A stretch of 38,706 bases of DNA from contig MU266579.1 of the NCBI GenBank assembly GCA_021014945.1, positions 1 through 38,706 on the forward strand. Direction: 5' to 3'. A model generated the notes under the pieces. That model saw nothing but the letters and a program-made list of their open reading frames with translations, searched no databases and had not been told where the DNA came from. This document shows positions 21,837 through 32,430 of this stretch, one piece after another. Source of the stretch: Leucogyrophana mollusca (lineage: Eukaryota; Basidiomycota; Agaricomycetes; Boletales). Numbering within the stretch: position 1 is the stretch's first letter; the number at the start of each line of letters is the position of its first letter. Both the position numbers and the translations under genes were made by a program.

Positions 21837-22930
21837 ATGCCCTTCGAGGTCATCGCATCACAAGTAGGCGGGCTATGGAGAGACATATCGCTGGACATGC
21901 CTCGCCTCTAGTCCGCTATTTGCATTACACCCTGCTCAAACTTTGATTTTATCGCAGAATATGTTGGAGGATCCCCCTTGCGCATCCTGCTTTAAGATAT
22001 GGGGCGGGAAAGCGTGGCACACCTGATGAAGGCGCTCCTGGCTCATATTCCCAAACTGCAACGACTCCTAATTGAAGCCACGGACGACCTACAGACGTCC
22101 TTCTTTGCGCACCTACGTGAGAGAAAACCTCCTTGACCTCAAAGTGCACTCTAGGTCCTATGTTACTCTGTCGGGCACATGCCGTCGAGGCTTATTTTTG
22201 TCTTTTGGTGCGACTCTGCCTGCGCTTACTCCCTGTGGCACAATGGCTTGCAAACGCCATCCGGCTTCCCCCGCTCTAACCTCACCAATCGGCACCTTCA
22301 TGCACTGTCCCTCCCAACGGGGTGATCCTTTGAAGGAACCCTCACGCTCTTTTTCAAGGCCTTTCTTCGTTTCTTACAGAGCTTTGCATCCACGCCCATC
22401 ACCCTAGCAGTTTTTGGGTAGCTGCTCCCGGTTGATCCGCGGCGGCAGAGGGAGTAACGGTGGCATCTCCAATGCGCTATCTGCAAAGAGCGCCCAGTGT
22501 TAGAGTGCTTGCACTTCTAACTTCGATGATTGCAAATTTCAGCGGTGTTCCAGAACCTCATCGATCACAATCGCCTCCCTATACTGGCGATGCTGGCTCT
22601 GCAGGATGCCACTTTGAACGAAGCGACCATCGTCGTCTCTTCGGTGCCATGCTAAATGTCCAACACCTTTGCTTTTGGTCCTCCCGGGATGCGGAGGAAC
22701 CTGGTATCAATTCGTCCTTCCGTGGTCTCACGCATGGGACAAACAGTGCTTGGCCGTTTCGAAGCCACAATCGCCCCGGCTTGAAAACATAGATATGAAG
22801 CTTCCGCTGGTTCAGATGCGATAATTTCGATGTCGAACTCGAGGGCTCTCGGTGTACATCCTGTCAATTTGGCGACGTCCGCCTGGCCATGATAGGACCG
22901 CAGGAATAGATGTGAGGTTAGCACAGGCGG
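21837..22930 (+). pseudogene. F-box-like protein pseudogene
   Basis: From 21837 the translation MPFEVIASQVGGLWRDISLD is followed by MPRL-stop-SAI. This fits the WRxIAL..PRLWSxI signature of Agaricomycete F-box proteins, with the expected Trp codon (TGG) replaced by TAG at 21909-21911. It continues with NFDFIAEYVGGS, a TAA at about 21993, then LMKALLAHIPKLQRLLIEAT as in the following helix. Past about 22160 the similarity changes frame; a leucine-rich piece (NLIDHNRLPILAMLALQDAT) appears near 22550. Several stops and frame changes show decay. Intact members act as substrate adaptors of SCF ubiquitin ligases. The extent of the relic is approximate. Confidence 0.5.
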
Positions 22931-25113
22931 AAGATATGCCGTTCAGAGGGAAGTGGCCCATCCGAGAAGATTCCATGGGATGCAATCACAGTTTTCTCCC
23001 TCGTAAATATAGGTGTGGATGGTTGTGCGACCTATCCATTTTACATCAATCTCGATCGAATTTTGCCGAAACTTTTGGGGGAAGCCATTGCATCCGGGCT
23101 CGGACTCGGGGCGGAGTCAAATTTGCTCACCGCCAGCGGCTTTCATCGCATGACCAGCAAAGCGGACAGCGAGACGAACTGCAGCCCTCGCGACCATGGC
23201 CCTGGCGGCGGTCCGTAACGTAATAGACACCCAAATCATCTGACCTGCTGCAAACCTATCGCCCTGTCTTTCGCCCTGCTTGGGAATGTTTTTACAAGGG
23301 TTACAGTGCGGTCAATGAGGTCACAAGACGTTTCCAGAACTCGGACAGGCGTTCAGCGTGGTTTGTGGGTTCTCTTCGTCCCGATCGGTTCTAACTGTTT
23401 ACTGTTGTCTGCAAAAGAACCTTCACAGCCTCTGGGCGTTTGGGCCAAAATGCAGGATCCAACTTGCTCCGACTGTCATCCATGAAACGGTGTCCCAGGT
23501 CCGGCATGTAGGTGCGCACATACCACCTTTTCTTTGGTTTCCTGCGTCATGGTTTGGAAGCGGGCTGCAGCGAACGGCGAAATTATCGCCCCCGCTCGAT
23601 GTGGGGTGTGATTTAGTGTTATTTGATCCGTCCATTAAGAGCGTGTTTCTGGTGCCCGACAGGGTCTTCGCTGGGCTTTATAACATCTGGTGTTCATGTC
23701 TCCGCGGCGATTGGTGTCCGCCGTGCATTGGTCTTCTCCCCCTATCCCTTCTTTATGAATTTTCTTGATGGGAGAGTGCTTCTTCAGGACGACTGTCATC
23801 CCATTACCACCCATAAGCCGTCTTTCCGTAATGCCAGCTTCATTCAGTTTTGCTTGTACTATCCAGATGGTCAGGTTTGGACTGGTACATGCTTGGCTCA
23901 TTGCATAGCTCATTAGGCGTGCCTGTCAGGTGTTGGAGGAAAGTGGAACACTGATAAGCACTGCCATGTATGTCTTCCCCCTGACTGAGTCGACTTGCTC
24001 CAGCATCTCCACCTCAAGGCACCAACCCCGCTAAGCCATGTCACGTTATCTTATCTTCGCTTCAGATTGGACTTGACATGGGCTTGTTCTCTGACAGCGA
24101 CACACAACGCTCCAGTGGCTAAAAAGCCGCACCTCTCCACAGACGCTGCGCTATCATTTGGAAGTATCTATTAGTGGCAGGTGCGGTTCCAACGAATGGC
24201 TATAAAGCCGCACAATGTCTTGCCGAGTGCAACTTACTCCACATTACCCAGCACGTTTTCCACATGCACTAGGAGTGTCATACTAGACTTACCTCGAGTG
24301 AGCTCGCCTGTATAGCTCAGAACCATCCTAGGTGTGGCGACAGCTGGGAGGCCGTCCTGGTTACCCTCTACGTTATGCAGCACGTCAAACTTGCGGTTAG
24401 GGCCCCGAGATATTCCGAAAATTTTGAAACACCTACTACAATACTCAGGCAGACGACATGTGGACGTCTACTTGCTACACTGATATTGAACGAATCGGAA
24501 GGATGATTAACGGATGTTGTAGCTAATCGTGGGCAAACGGCTTGGGGAGGTAGAGTCCGCCTTTCTTTTATCTGCGCGATACTTCATAATAGGTACCCCC
24601 GTCCGGGCGCCCTGACGAAGGAGCAGCCAACCTGTACTCAGTTTATAAGTACGAATGCGGGCTCGATTCCGACTCAACCCGGTGGTCGTTCCTCTTATTT
24701 TCTAATCGCACAAGTTACAAATACATAGCTTGGTTACGCCCCCATTCACCAACGAAATACTTGTGGTCTTGGAGCAAGGCGAATGTTGCTGGTTTGCCCT
24801 CCGGAGATATTTGGGCAACACTGTCATATCTCTCCTGTCCGCTGGAGTGTCCTCAAATTCGCCGTCTTATCTACCACCTGTCTACCGTAGAATGCACACC
24901 GCGTACAATACTACCATGCCAACCGCCTCACCAGTCGTCCGCGTCGCTGTTCGTGGCGCAATCCGCCAGATAACACGAACGAGCAAGAATTAACAGGCAT
25001 ATGAGGGTATCCAGCAACGTCTCGGATGAAAATGCAACAATGCCTTCCTCGCGTGGTGCTCCGGTGTTGTGTGTAGGAGGAAAAATCGTGAATTGTTAAC
25101 CGCTTGCGATTGG
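22931..25113. other. No recognisable gene
   Basis: Short broken frames only. The longest, at 23358-23768 on the plus strand, is Cys/Trp/Leu-rich and not recognised. A stretch near 24600-24700 vaguely recalls a tRNA T-arm but does not fold. The right end borders the 3' side of the first DUF6534 gene. Confidence 0.4.
24117..24213. repeat. Short direct and inverted repeat around AGCCGCAC
   Basis: GGCTAAAAAGCCGCAC (24117-24132) and GGCTATAAAGCCGCAC (24198-24213) differ at one base. Between them AGGTGCGG (24179-24186) is the exact reverse complement of CCGCACCT (24127-24134). It may be the remains of a small transposable element. Confidence 0.55.
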
Positions 25114-27063
25114 TCATGAGGGCCCTGCTGAGAGCGTTTGCAATGTGCTCGGTGGGTAATCCGGCATCTCAGAGTTGTCCGCGACCTGCTGTACGCTCTT
25201 CTCTGCGTCCTGTCGGGAGGCTCCAGTTGCGTCGGGGATTATAGGCGAACCACGCACCACTTCTGCCGTTGAGACGCTGGGGACGCCCCTGTCTTCCTCC
25301 TTCATGGTCAAGTTGATAATCGGCACGCCCCACGGTGCCAATGACCGTGTAGCCTCATCAGTTCTAGGGACTTCTTCTTCTTGATTCGGAGAGTTAAGCC
25401 TAGCGCACAAAATTAGGGCCGAGAAAGGCAATAGTATTCATCCTCACATAGCGACTGTAAATTTGAGTCCGTCAAAATGATAATGGTGGGCAGTGAATGG
25501 AGCAGCTCACGCAACGTATTAGTGTAGAGCTTGCTCTTGCACAGATGAAAAGGCGTCCTGAGGTACAGCTATAATCAAAAGGATCGCTTCAAACAACAGA
25601 GTATACTTACCAGTAAAGATACGTTCGCGCAGACAGATAAGCGACAAGCATGCCGATTTGTATCAGTGTTACGAGTATACCCCGGTTGACGAGGAAAAGG
25701 AAGATAGACTTGAGACGCGATGCTCTGTCTCCAAATGTAGAATGAGTAACGGCAGTCACCGATGGTGAAGGTTGAAGTTACGCTGTGGTCCCGACACGGG
25801 GGCGGGAAAGAACATAGCACAACGTGCTCGTTGAAAGGATGTCAGCCACAGCAGCGAACGTTTCTTCTGTGATGACAGCAATCTGGAATCACGTTTCACC
25901 CCGACCGAAGCTCACCAAGGCTTAGAACAGCGTACCTGAAACGACGCCTCTGCGAAGCTATTGATGGCCTGCACCGCTGTTAATACCGTTGTGACTTCAG
26001 TCACTCGTTAGAGGCGATGTTTGAGATACAATGACTTAAGAGACCACACCTATGCCCGAGACTAATGCCGATACTCGTGAGTTTGATAAGAAAGCTATCT
26101 CAAACAAAATACGCACCAAAAGCCGCAAAAGCCAGGGTGAACTACACGGGATAGTAAGCGGAGAACTTCCAGCGCGGATGTTTCTTACCACAACAGCTGG
26201 TATGAGTAGCCCGCCCGGTATTGTGGACGTCCGTTTATGGACTTGGGTAGTAAGGGTTAGTCAGGTAGATCCTCAGTGAGAAATATTTGGATTCACTCCA
26301 GTAGATATTGATGGCGAAGTAAATTTGCACTCTGTTCAAGTTTCTGAGTCTTGGCTGCAGGCGGGAATCGTATAACTTACATCGATGTAACGAGTACCGT
26401 CAGGCCGGTCTCGAGGACCCACGATCTGTTGTAGACACTTTCAGTATCGAGAGTGAGTAATAAGACAGCTGCTCACATTGGGATACTAGCCAGTGCTTGT
26501 GGCACACCAAAGTTCACGACCTTCATTACAGTTAGGGAGGGAGTGATAACAGCCTTGACAATAACATACAAAGTAATAGTAGATGGTTTCGGCCATAAGG
26601 ATGCTCGTAGCGGGGTCAAGGATCCTGCATCCATGGATAGTGAGAAAGCCATCGAGAGTGAAGAGGCAGAGTTCAACAAACAGGAGAGAAGCCACCTTCG
26701 CATCAGGGTTGGTTCCGTCAGCCTCTTCCGAGTATCTAGCATGGACAACTACGCGACTCACCAAAGCCTTCATCTGCCAACGATCATTGTTATGTCGCAT
26801 GTAGTACATGTAAACTTGCACAAGCGATATCCCAACCAAACTGTGCCAAATCAGCGCACAGTCTGGAGAATGATCACTCGTTAGACGTACGAGGTAGAGA
26901 GAACAAAGCCTAGAGAAACCGCCGATCAATAACGGGTCAGATTGATATGATCAAGTGGACGTTGCAAGGGTTTAAGAAGAAGCAGCCACTCACCCCAATA
27001 CATTGCTGAATAGAAAAAAGACAGTTCGACGAGGGTACCCCCCGCAATCTCGATGGTGGTCAT
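25114..27063 (-). CDS. DUF6534-type membrane protein 1, possibly broken
   Basis: Multi-exon gene of the Agaricomycete DUF6534 family: seven-helix membrane proteins, location and ligand unknown. Exon 1 (27063-26994) reads MTTIEIAGG...MYWG. Recognisable family pieces follow in order: SLVGISLVQVYMYYMRH and DRWQMKALV, VASLL + ILDPATSILMAETIYYYFV, VVNFGVPQALA, SWVLETGLTVLVTS, VQIYFAINIYW, ETFAAVADILSTSTLCYVL, LVNRGILVTLIQIGMLVAYL and PFHLCKSKLYTNTL. A hydrophilic tail contains QDAEKSVQQVADN and ends at 25114. Exons and phases mirror the neighbouring copy, including 19-nt (26909-26891) and 14-nt (26695-26682) micro-exons. Two oddities: the gap after the 19-nt exon is only 28 nt and its joined phase is off by one, and the central helix region (about 25930-26330) is poorly conserved. 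Either splicing differs from my model or the gene is decaying. Confidence 0.65.
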
Positions 27064-27823
27064 GGGTGAGGGAGGCGGTCTAAGGAGAACGAACAGCGCA
27101 CAACGTTCGCACTGGGACCGTGAGGACCCTGGAAGTGAAAAGAAACGAGGATGAATATTCACCCACGGGCAACGAGGTCGTAATTTAGTCCATAATCGTA
27201 TACAGGTTCATCAATGTTCGCGGGGTGATCTATAAGTAAAACTCTCGGGGTGGACGTTGGTCCCTGGATAATCTGTATGCAAGAGCAGCGCGTTTTACAC
27301 AAGGGCTCCTTCTACTCTCACGTTGCTAAGTACGTGACTTTAGAAAGATATCGATAGTCTTACAAAACATGAAGCATCTACTTTCCTCCGTCAAAGATTC
27401 AAATGAACGGTGAACAGTTGTCTACTAGTAGCTCTCCACTATTTCATCCGGAACACAATCCAACAAGTCGGCGAGACTTCGGGATGAGCAGATACATATG
27501 AGTGAGTCGGAGCGGCGACAGTAAGACGACTGGACAGCTTTTCTTGTACATATTGGTGCCGTCGCTGTAAATCCACGGCACCCATTTATCCTCGGGACTT
27601 TGACGTCGAGGTCCACACAAAGTCCTGCAAGGAGGAACCACAGAATATGCATGAAGTCGAGGGTACAACACGCCCACTGGATGCTGGGCGTCACTGCACG
27701 TTGGTGTATCAGACAGATCCCAAGTACAGGTCCTGTCGGTGTTATTTTCACATTATGTGGGCTCGGAGTCATTCAGCTATGCTCGATGATACATCCGAAC
27801 TAGAAGAGGGAGAGTCTGTGGAC
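27064..27823. other. Spacer between the two DUF6534 genes
   Basis: Contains the 5' side of DUF6534 gene 1 and the 3' side of gene 2. A minus-strand open stretch at 27425-27772 (115 codons) has no recognisable content. No independent gene can be supported. Confidence 0.4.
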
Positions 27824-29740
27824 TCAGTGCATTGCTTGAAGATGCCAGACGACGTACGGATAGTAACGGCTAGTGCTCGAATTTACGGTTCCAGGAGATG
27901 GAACTTCGAGAGTGAGAATGTCGTCATGGTTGTTCTCGACACGCGTATTCTTCTCTGCGTCCTGGATTGGAAAGATGGCTGAGTTGCTAGCACAGACAAG
28001 ACGCGGAGTCAAATCGAACCCTGTCCCTCTCAGGAGCCCGGGAGCGAGCGGTGGTCATGGGAAAGCTGAAGACGGGGGTTGCGTCCACGCTTTGCCGCAG
28101 ATGCAGAGTATGGGCGGTTGACCAGCTTTGGCCCACCCCTCGAGAGTTGAGCCTATTGCTGGTTCAGTATCGGCAGTACACGCACAGAGAAATCTCACAT
28201 AGCCACTACCCAAACAGATCAGATATATCATATAACTGCACAACAGGGTACTTACGCAAGGTGTTGGTATAGAGTTTGCCTTTACATGTATGAAATGGTA
28301 TCCTGCGGTTTGCAGTGTGATGGGTGAGCATGGGTGAGCGGTCGAGAGTAGACATCCTTGCCAGTATAGAAACAGCGGGTCGCCAAGGAATGCTACTAGC
28401 ATTCCAATTTGCACAAGGGTGACGAGAATACCCCGGTTAAGGATGAAGAAGAAAAGACGTCGGAGGCGCGACTTCCTGATGCGTGGTAACTTGTAAGTAA
28501 TAGCGACGGAAGCTTGTAATGATAACCTACTTCGGAACTCTCCCCCGAGCGGAAGCAAGGATGTAGCACATCGAGATGGTGGATAAGATGTCAGATACAA
28601 CCGCACACGCTTCTTCGATTGAGTATGCGATCTGAACAGCATCAGTTCAACTGCTGATACAGAAAGCGTAAATTACAAGCCACCTGCATTTCCGCACTGG
28701 CGAGGGAGAAGACGCTCAAAGTAGCTATGTATTTGGTTTTGACTGATAATTTATTGTTAGTCGAAATTAAATCAAGTACAGATAGGCTGGCACACATACC
28801 ACCAGCGGTTGCTAAGGACACAATGTCTTGGATGAACAGAAAATAACAAGTTTAACTACCATCACACACCGAGACTGCCCAGAGCAAAAAAGACCTGCGG
28901 AACGATGAGTAGAGAAAGGAGTAGATGTGCCAGAAACTGACGATGACACCTGGCACAATCTTGTCGTATGGTGCAAATATGGCGTATTGTCGTGTCACTT
29001 CGTTCAAGGATAAGGGTAAGAACACAAGAGTCCTCTGGCGACGCACCCATATATATTCGGCTGGCAAAGAACACTTGTGCACTAAATGAAATCAATACCA
29101 ACTTTTGCGGAAAAGCTGCAGGGCAGTACCACATACATGCAAGTGATTAGTGAGGTTATCGCGTTCTCGAGGATCCACGACCTGTGATTATCAGTGAGAT
29201 CCAAATGGAAATACAGGAACAAGTCATACTTCGGGATGTTACCGAACGTTTCGAAGTTTCCAAAATTTTGAATCTAGCACCAGTGTTAAAAAGTAGATGA
29301 TGGAAGGCGAGTAAGGATCTTACGAAGTAATGATACACTGTCGCCGCCATAAGGGCGGTTGTTGATATGTCCAGAAAGCTAACGATACTTGTCAAGTGAA
29401 TGTGCAGCATGGATGGGTTCCTTACGCACAGTAGGACAGCAACCTGCCAGGATCGCCTCAGCATACATCCTCACTGGTAAATCGACAAGACTTACCAGTA
29501 GCTGCAGCGTCCATCGATCATTGGACCGCGCATAGTAAGTGTACCCCTGCATAATTGTAGTACCAACAAGGCTGAAGGTGTGGACATGTCTAGTTGGAAC
29601 CAGGAGAAAGCAGTTGCAAACGTACGCTGTTCCTAGGAAGGACCCTAGGCAAAGCGTCAACTGCAGCTTGTGAAGAGAAGTGGAAGGGACTTACCCCAAA
29701 ACATTGGCCCATAGTATCCCCCCACAGTCCAAACGTACAT
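27824..29740 (-). CDS. DUF6534-type membrane protein 2
   Basis: Second tandem DUF6534 gene, same strand as the first. From ATG at 29740: YYGPMFWG, a 19-nt micro-exon (29644-29626, GSFLGTA), HTFSLVGTTIMQGYTYYARS and DRWTLQLL, a 14-nt micro-exon (29443-29430, VAVLL), FLDISTTALMAATVYHYF, IQNFGNFETFGNIPK, SWILENAITSLITC, AQVFFASRIYMG, a helix with LIVPQVFFALGSLGV, VKTKYIATLSVFSLASAEMQ, IEEACAVVSDILSTISMCYI, FILNRGILVTLVQIGMLVAF, and PFHTCKGKLYTNTL. The tail includes IQDAEKNTRVENNHDD, which matches gene 1. Phases close at most junctions. One intron (28361-28303) starts with GC instead of GT (CTG|GCAAGG...CGCAG|G), where gene 1 has GTAAGT. The join after RIYMG and the last exons are uncertain. The family has no known biochemical function. 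Confidence 0.7.
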
Positions 29741-30602
29741 CGGTCGAAAGAGGATGGGAGGGAAAGGGAGGTAAATGCTTATCCTGGACAGCCCAGTAAA
29801 ATGACCAGCAGCTCAGGGCCTTGATTTGTCTTTGATCACGATCAGATGATTCCGACAGGAGCAGGGTCACCCAGGCTTGAGTCTAACCCCGATCGAGGTA
29901 GAGATCCTCCAGGCGAAAGAACTGGAGCGTCGAGGACGCTGGACGAACAGACGTCCCGACGCCAACCAAACCGACCACTCACACGCTACCTCTCGCAAAA
30001 GGAGCTTGCCGAACACGCTCCCCCGTTTTCCCACATAGCAACAATGGCACTAGGCTATTGAACCTTCATCACACGACATCGCAGCTGTAAATTTGGCGTG
30101 GTGTGAGAGAGCGGGTGTCTCCTTCACGTCACCATCGGAGGCTATAGCTGCTCGCCAGGGGAATGAGGGCAAATATCCAATGATGCCTGTACGTATATTC
30201 CAAAAGCATACAAGGTTCGCTGATGACTAAGTCGACGACTGTGTTCACCAACAGGTCCGAGTACCAAACCTGAGCGCTGGGCAAGTTGGTGATAATCACC
30301 ATTTTCACGATACAGCGAGAACGTACCCAAAAACCCCTTCAGCAGACCTAATATCTACATAGATGGGTATGGGCGTTCTCTCATTGGTGTGAGGTGGGTT
30401 GGGGTAAGCGGCAAGACATGAGAATCTCCTGGGGCAGATCGTTTTGCCAGAACAAGGCTCGCGGGAGGCACATATATGTGACGTAGTCTCTAGAAGTCTG
30501 GCCTAGTTTTGCCAGATATATTAGCAGTTGATAGCTGAAAGAAGCTATTGATCACGAACGATAGATAATGCCCAAGAATTCAGGAACTAATGGTGGCTGA
30601 TA
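29741..30602. other. Spacer between DUF6534 gene 2 and MIS12
   Basis: Should contain the promoter of DUF6534 gene 2 and the 3' untranslated region of MIS12. Short frames at 29846-30061 (plus) and 30142-30330 (minus) have no recognisable content. Confidence 0.4.
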
Positions 30603-31557
30603 CTAAAGCTCCATCCTAGCAATTTGGTCATTGGGGTTGGGCACCGCATGCCCTTCTGATGTGGATTGAGCAGCTGCCAAGGCACTCTTCAAGTCCTCTG
30701 CTCCTGCCACGCCATCGACCATCTCCACTACTGCTCCAATGATCGAACTACCCTCACCGGCAGTGTCCCGTTGTCTTGCTTTCGCCAGAAGCTGTCGAGA
30801 CGCCCAATCGAGATAGCCAGCCTTGTTAATTTCCCAAGGTCGCTTTCCAGGATCAGTTAGCGGGAGTTGTGTCAAGGCAGCAGTGGACTCTGGAGTGAGC
30901 GGAGGTAGGGATGATACTGCAGAGTACAGCTCCTCATAGTTGTCAGGTAGCTGAGCGAGGTCGTGGACTTGTGGGGAACGTAAAAATGCGAGCTGCGTGA
31001 GCCGTCGTTCTGAGCGTGCAAGTTGTATAGATGATTCTCTCTTCGCGCGGGTCAGCAAACGTTTAAGACGACGTTGCTAAAGCCATCGGGAACAGATAGC
31101 CGAAGTGAGGAACCAGAAATCGTTGAAATGAACCCCGACATACCGCATCAATTTTCTTTCGCAGTTCATCTATCTCGGTCATAAGCTCCATCTCTTTCTC
31201 CAAGGGACACTCCAGATCTAAGCCTTCTTGGTGGGGGACCACTATTGGTAGGTCCGCTGGGATGGCGAATATATTACGCAGTGACCACGTCTCGAAGAAG
31301 TCCAGCGCGATATCGGTATGGTATTCCAGCAGAGTCTGAAACGCGACGAGACCCTGCTCTACATCCTGGGTGCTGTCCCAGTCATCGTTCACCTTCTTTT
31401 CACGTTCTGCTGCCCACCGCAATAAAAAGTCTTCCATAGCGTCCACCGCAGCTGTTATCGCGTCGTTCGCATAGTTGATGATATCATCTAGAAGTAGCTG
31501 CGGCGAGAAGTCAAGGATCTCAGGAAGAAGAACAGGGGGAACGGTTGGCGCGTTCAT
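30603..31557 (-). CDS. MIS12: Kinetochore protein Mis12/Mtw1
   Basis: Subunit of the MIND (Mis12) complex that links the centromere to the outer kinetochore in the nucleus. The start is ATG at 31557. Exon 1 (31557-31144, 138 codons) and exon 2 (31076-30603, 157 codons plus stop) are joined by a 67-nt intron (GTATGT...CTTTAG, phase 0), giving 295 residues, the usual fungal length. Family landmarks are FSPQLLLDDIINYANDAI near the N-terminus, AMEDFLLRWA, a Gln/Thr-containing helix TLLEYHTDIALDFFETWSLR, and NIFAIPADLPIVVPHQEGLD. A coiled coil spans the intron (MTEIDELRKKIDA + QRRLKRLLTRAKRES). The acidic C-terminal part is less conserved. It is a single-copy housekeeping gene and the best functional anchor in the window. 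No lesion is seen. Confidence 0.88.
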
Positions 31558-32430
31558 TTGCGATGCAAAGGCTCTAGACAAACAAAGTTACAAACGCGAG
31601 TCGCGAACTGCCAGCCACATTACACGTGATCGGAACCATAACACCTGCCACATCCAGAATGATCTGATCGAAAAAGTCCGCTTTGAGCGCCGTCACGACT
31701 CAGGTTCCGTGGTATGGACGAAGGGTGGTCCTGCCCGGTCACGAACGTCACAGACGGGCTGCATATTTCATACCTCGGTTCCTGTTTCATTGTTGCGGCC
31801 TCGTAGTGTCTGCCTCTCATTCTAAGCTACCGCACGTATAAGTTTCAAGTCTGTTTTATTCGACCAAAATCGCAAAATCATGGGTCTGGACCGTTATCGA
31901 CAACAGTGATTACCGCCGCGGGACTTCTCCTTCCGCATCGTTGCTTGATGGTATCTTCTGTGCTATGCGCCGTGAGGCGTGCGTAAGAGCGGTGTGTCTT
32001 GCTGACGATTCATGAATACTCGACTACACTACGTGGTGCGTTCCCACCGCTTTGTTTCAGTCTTGTTATTTATGCTTTGATAGGGCCGTCCTTATCAAGA
32101 CCTCCTCTAAATTAAGTGTTGATATGAGCGCGAAAAGTGAAGACGAGGACTATAGTCTTCTTTAGAGCGCTAGCGGGATCCAAAAACGACATCTGAGCGT
32201 GCTCGGTACTGTTCGGGCAAACCTCTAACTCAGGTCTCTGAATGCCTTGATGGCTCTGCACCTTACTTCCAAGGAGTTTACACACGACAGGACATTGTTT
32301 TGATTCCATCAGTCGAGATGTCCATCATCACCTCGACAGAAATGGACTCTGGTATCCACATACACTGCACACGGGCACTCTGCTTCCTTCCCATTCCTCC
32401 TCCCCTCACCATCCTACCCGACCTGCCCCC
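31558..32430. other. Divergent intergenic region MIS12 / TMP-B
   Basis: MIS12 (minus) and TMP-B (plus) are transcribed away from each other, so both promoters should lie in these 870 bases. A CT-rich tract (about 32390-32430) ends at the TMP-B start codon, typical of fungal transcription start regions. No gene is supported. Confidence 0.5.

Noticed and set aside
23358..23768. 136-codon plus-strand frame
   Set aside because: No recognisable domain, no family resemblance, and neighbouring frames are equally open in pieces.
24600..24690. Possible tRNA with T-arm-like GGCTCGATTCC
   Set aside because: The arm does not pair properly and no acceptor stem or anticodon arm can be built.
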